Below the pieces are notes generated by a model. The model was not told the origin of the DNA. It ran no database searches and was given only the letters and a program-made list of their open reading frames with translations. DNA of 7,194 nt from JAXGYX01 sp964487355. Its GTDB lineage: Bacteria; Bacillota; Clostridia; Saccharofermentanales; Fastidiosipilaceae. Made by a program: the position numbers and the translations under genes. Below, piece by piece: positions 6,843 to 7,194 of the stretch (the first letter of the stretch is position 1; each line of letters begins with the position of its first letter). The stretch spans positions 1 through 7,194 of the forward strand of contig CAZAPS010000057.1 in NCBI GenBank assembly GCA_964487355.1. The letters run 5' to 3'.

Positions 6843-7194
6843 TCTCGTTCCTGGATATCCTTCCCCCGGTCCATTTCTTTTTGCCGGTTTTCGCTTTCAT
6901 GATCGGTCAGTCGTTCCTGTTTGGTCGACACCGGGTTATGCTCGGAGTAATAGTCACGTGTGTACATGAAGGTGCTGAAAAAAGTCAGCAACACAGGCAC
7001 CGCGAATAAATAATCAGCGAGCCAATACTGTTCGGCATTTAGCAAAAACAATACCGCGAAGCAGGCGGTCAGCAACACAGTGGCGGTTTTCCCATACCAG
7101 GCGGACCTGACAACGGTCCCTTTTTTCCATAGCAACGCGGCGCCCAACACCAAAAAGGCCTGATTTAAAAACAACATGATCGGCACCCAGAGTG
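6824..7194 (-). CDS. CDP-alcohol phosphatidyltransferase-like membrane protein (pgsA-like), C-terminal part
   Basis: The 5' end lies beyond the right edge; 122 residues are visible and end at a TGA at 6824-6826. Three hydrophobic segments are seen: WVPIMLFLNQAFLVLGAALL, TATVLLTACFAVLFLL and YLFAVPVLLTFFSTFMY. Between the first two is RSAWYGKTATVLL, which resembles the G-K-x-x-T element after the fourth helix of phosphatidylglycerophosphate/CDP-alcohol phosphatidyltransferases. These enzymes join a CDP-diacylglycerol phosphatidyl group to an alcohol in the cytoplasmic membrane. The catalytic CDP-alcohol motif (DG-x2-AR-x8-G-x3-D-x3-D) would lie upstream and cannot be checked, so the assignment rests on the C-terminal half only. 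The last 40 or so residues form a charged, hydrophilic tail (KQERLTDHESENRQKEMDRG), longer than usual. The GTG at 7184-7186 is inside the gene, not its start, because the frame stays open to the edge. Confidence 0.7.
   Translation of the reverse strand, partial: LWVPIMLFLNQAFLVLGAALLWKKGTVVRSAWYGKTATVLLTACFAVLFLLNAEQYWLADYLFAVPVLLTFFSTFMYTRDYYSEHNPVSTKQERLTDHESENRQKEMDRGKDIQERECTKSL

Noticed and set aside
1..7194. Search for CRISPR repeats, insertion sequences, toxin-antitoxin pairs, defence genes or tandem repeats
   Set aside because: None was seen. The gene set is ordinary chromosomal core content with no transposase, integrase or direct-repeat array.

Overview
The window looks like chromosomal core DNA from a low-to-mid-GC Gram-positive (Bacillota/Firmicutes, probably clostridial-type) bacterium. 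The evidence is a T-box riboswitch in front of valS, a MutS2 of the Bacillus/Clostridium type, strong GGAGG-type ribosome binding sites, and a NagB close in length and motifs to the Bacillus enzyme. There are no mobile elements, CRISPR arrays, rRNA or tRNA genes, or phage genes. The species cannot be named from the sequence alone.

Layout, left to right. (1) 1-2589, minus: valS (valyl-tRNA synthetase), missing only its last residues at the left edge. (2) 2590-3180: a 591-base intergenic region packed with regulation. It holds the valS 5' leader with a complete T-box riboswitch (specifier codon GUC, T-box, stem III, terminator), the valS promoter, a back-to-back plus-strand promoter, and a structured but unidentified leader in front of the next gene. 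(3) 3181-3465, plus: a small protein of the antibiotic biosynthesis monooxygenase (ABM)/YgiN-like family, followed by a hairpin terminator at 3527-3572. (4) 3582-4307, minus: nagB, glucosamine-6-phosphate deaminase. (5) 4446-6842, minus: mutS2. (6) 6824 to the right edge, minus: C-terminal part of a CDP-alcohol phosphatidyltransferase-like membrane protein, whose end overlaps the mutS2 start by 19 bases.

Working together: the phosphatidyltransferase-like gene and mutS2 are translationally overlapped and are very probably one operon. nagB follows on the same strand after a gap of about 140 bases and may be read from the same transcript. valS is transcribed alone from its own promoter and is expected to be induced when uncharged tRNA-Val accumulates. 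The ABM-family gene is the only plus-strand gene. It diverges from valS and converges on nagB.

No clearly new multi-gene system is visible. The points most worth a second look are the unidentified structured leader upstream of the ABM-family gene, the MutS2 Smr domain that has lost its usual LDLRG motif, and the compact overlapping divergent promoters next to the T-box.
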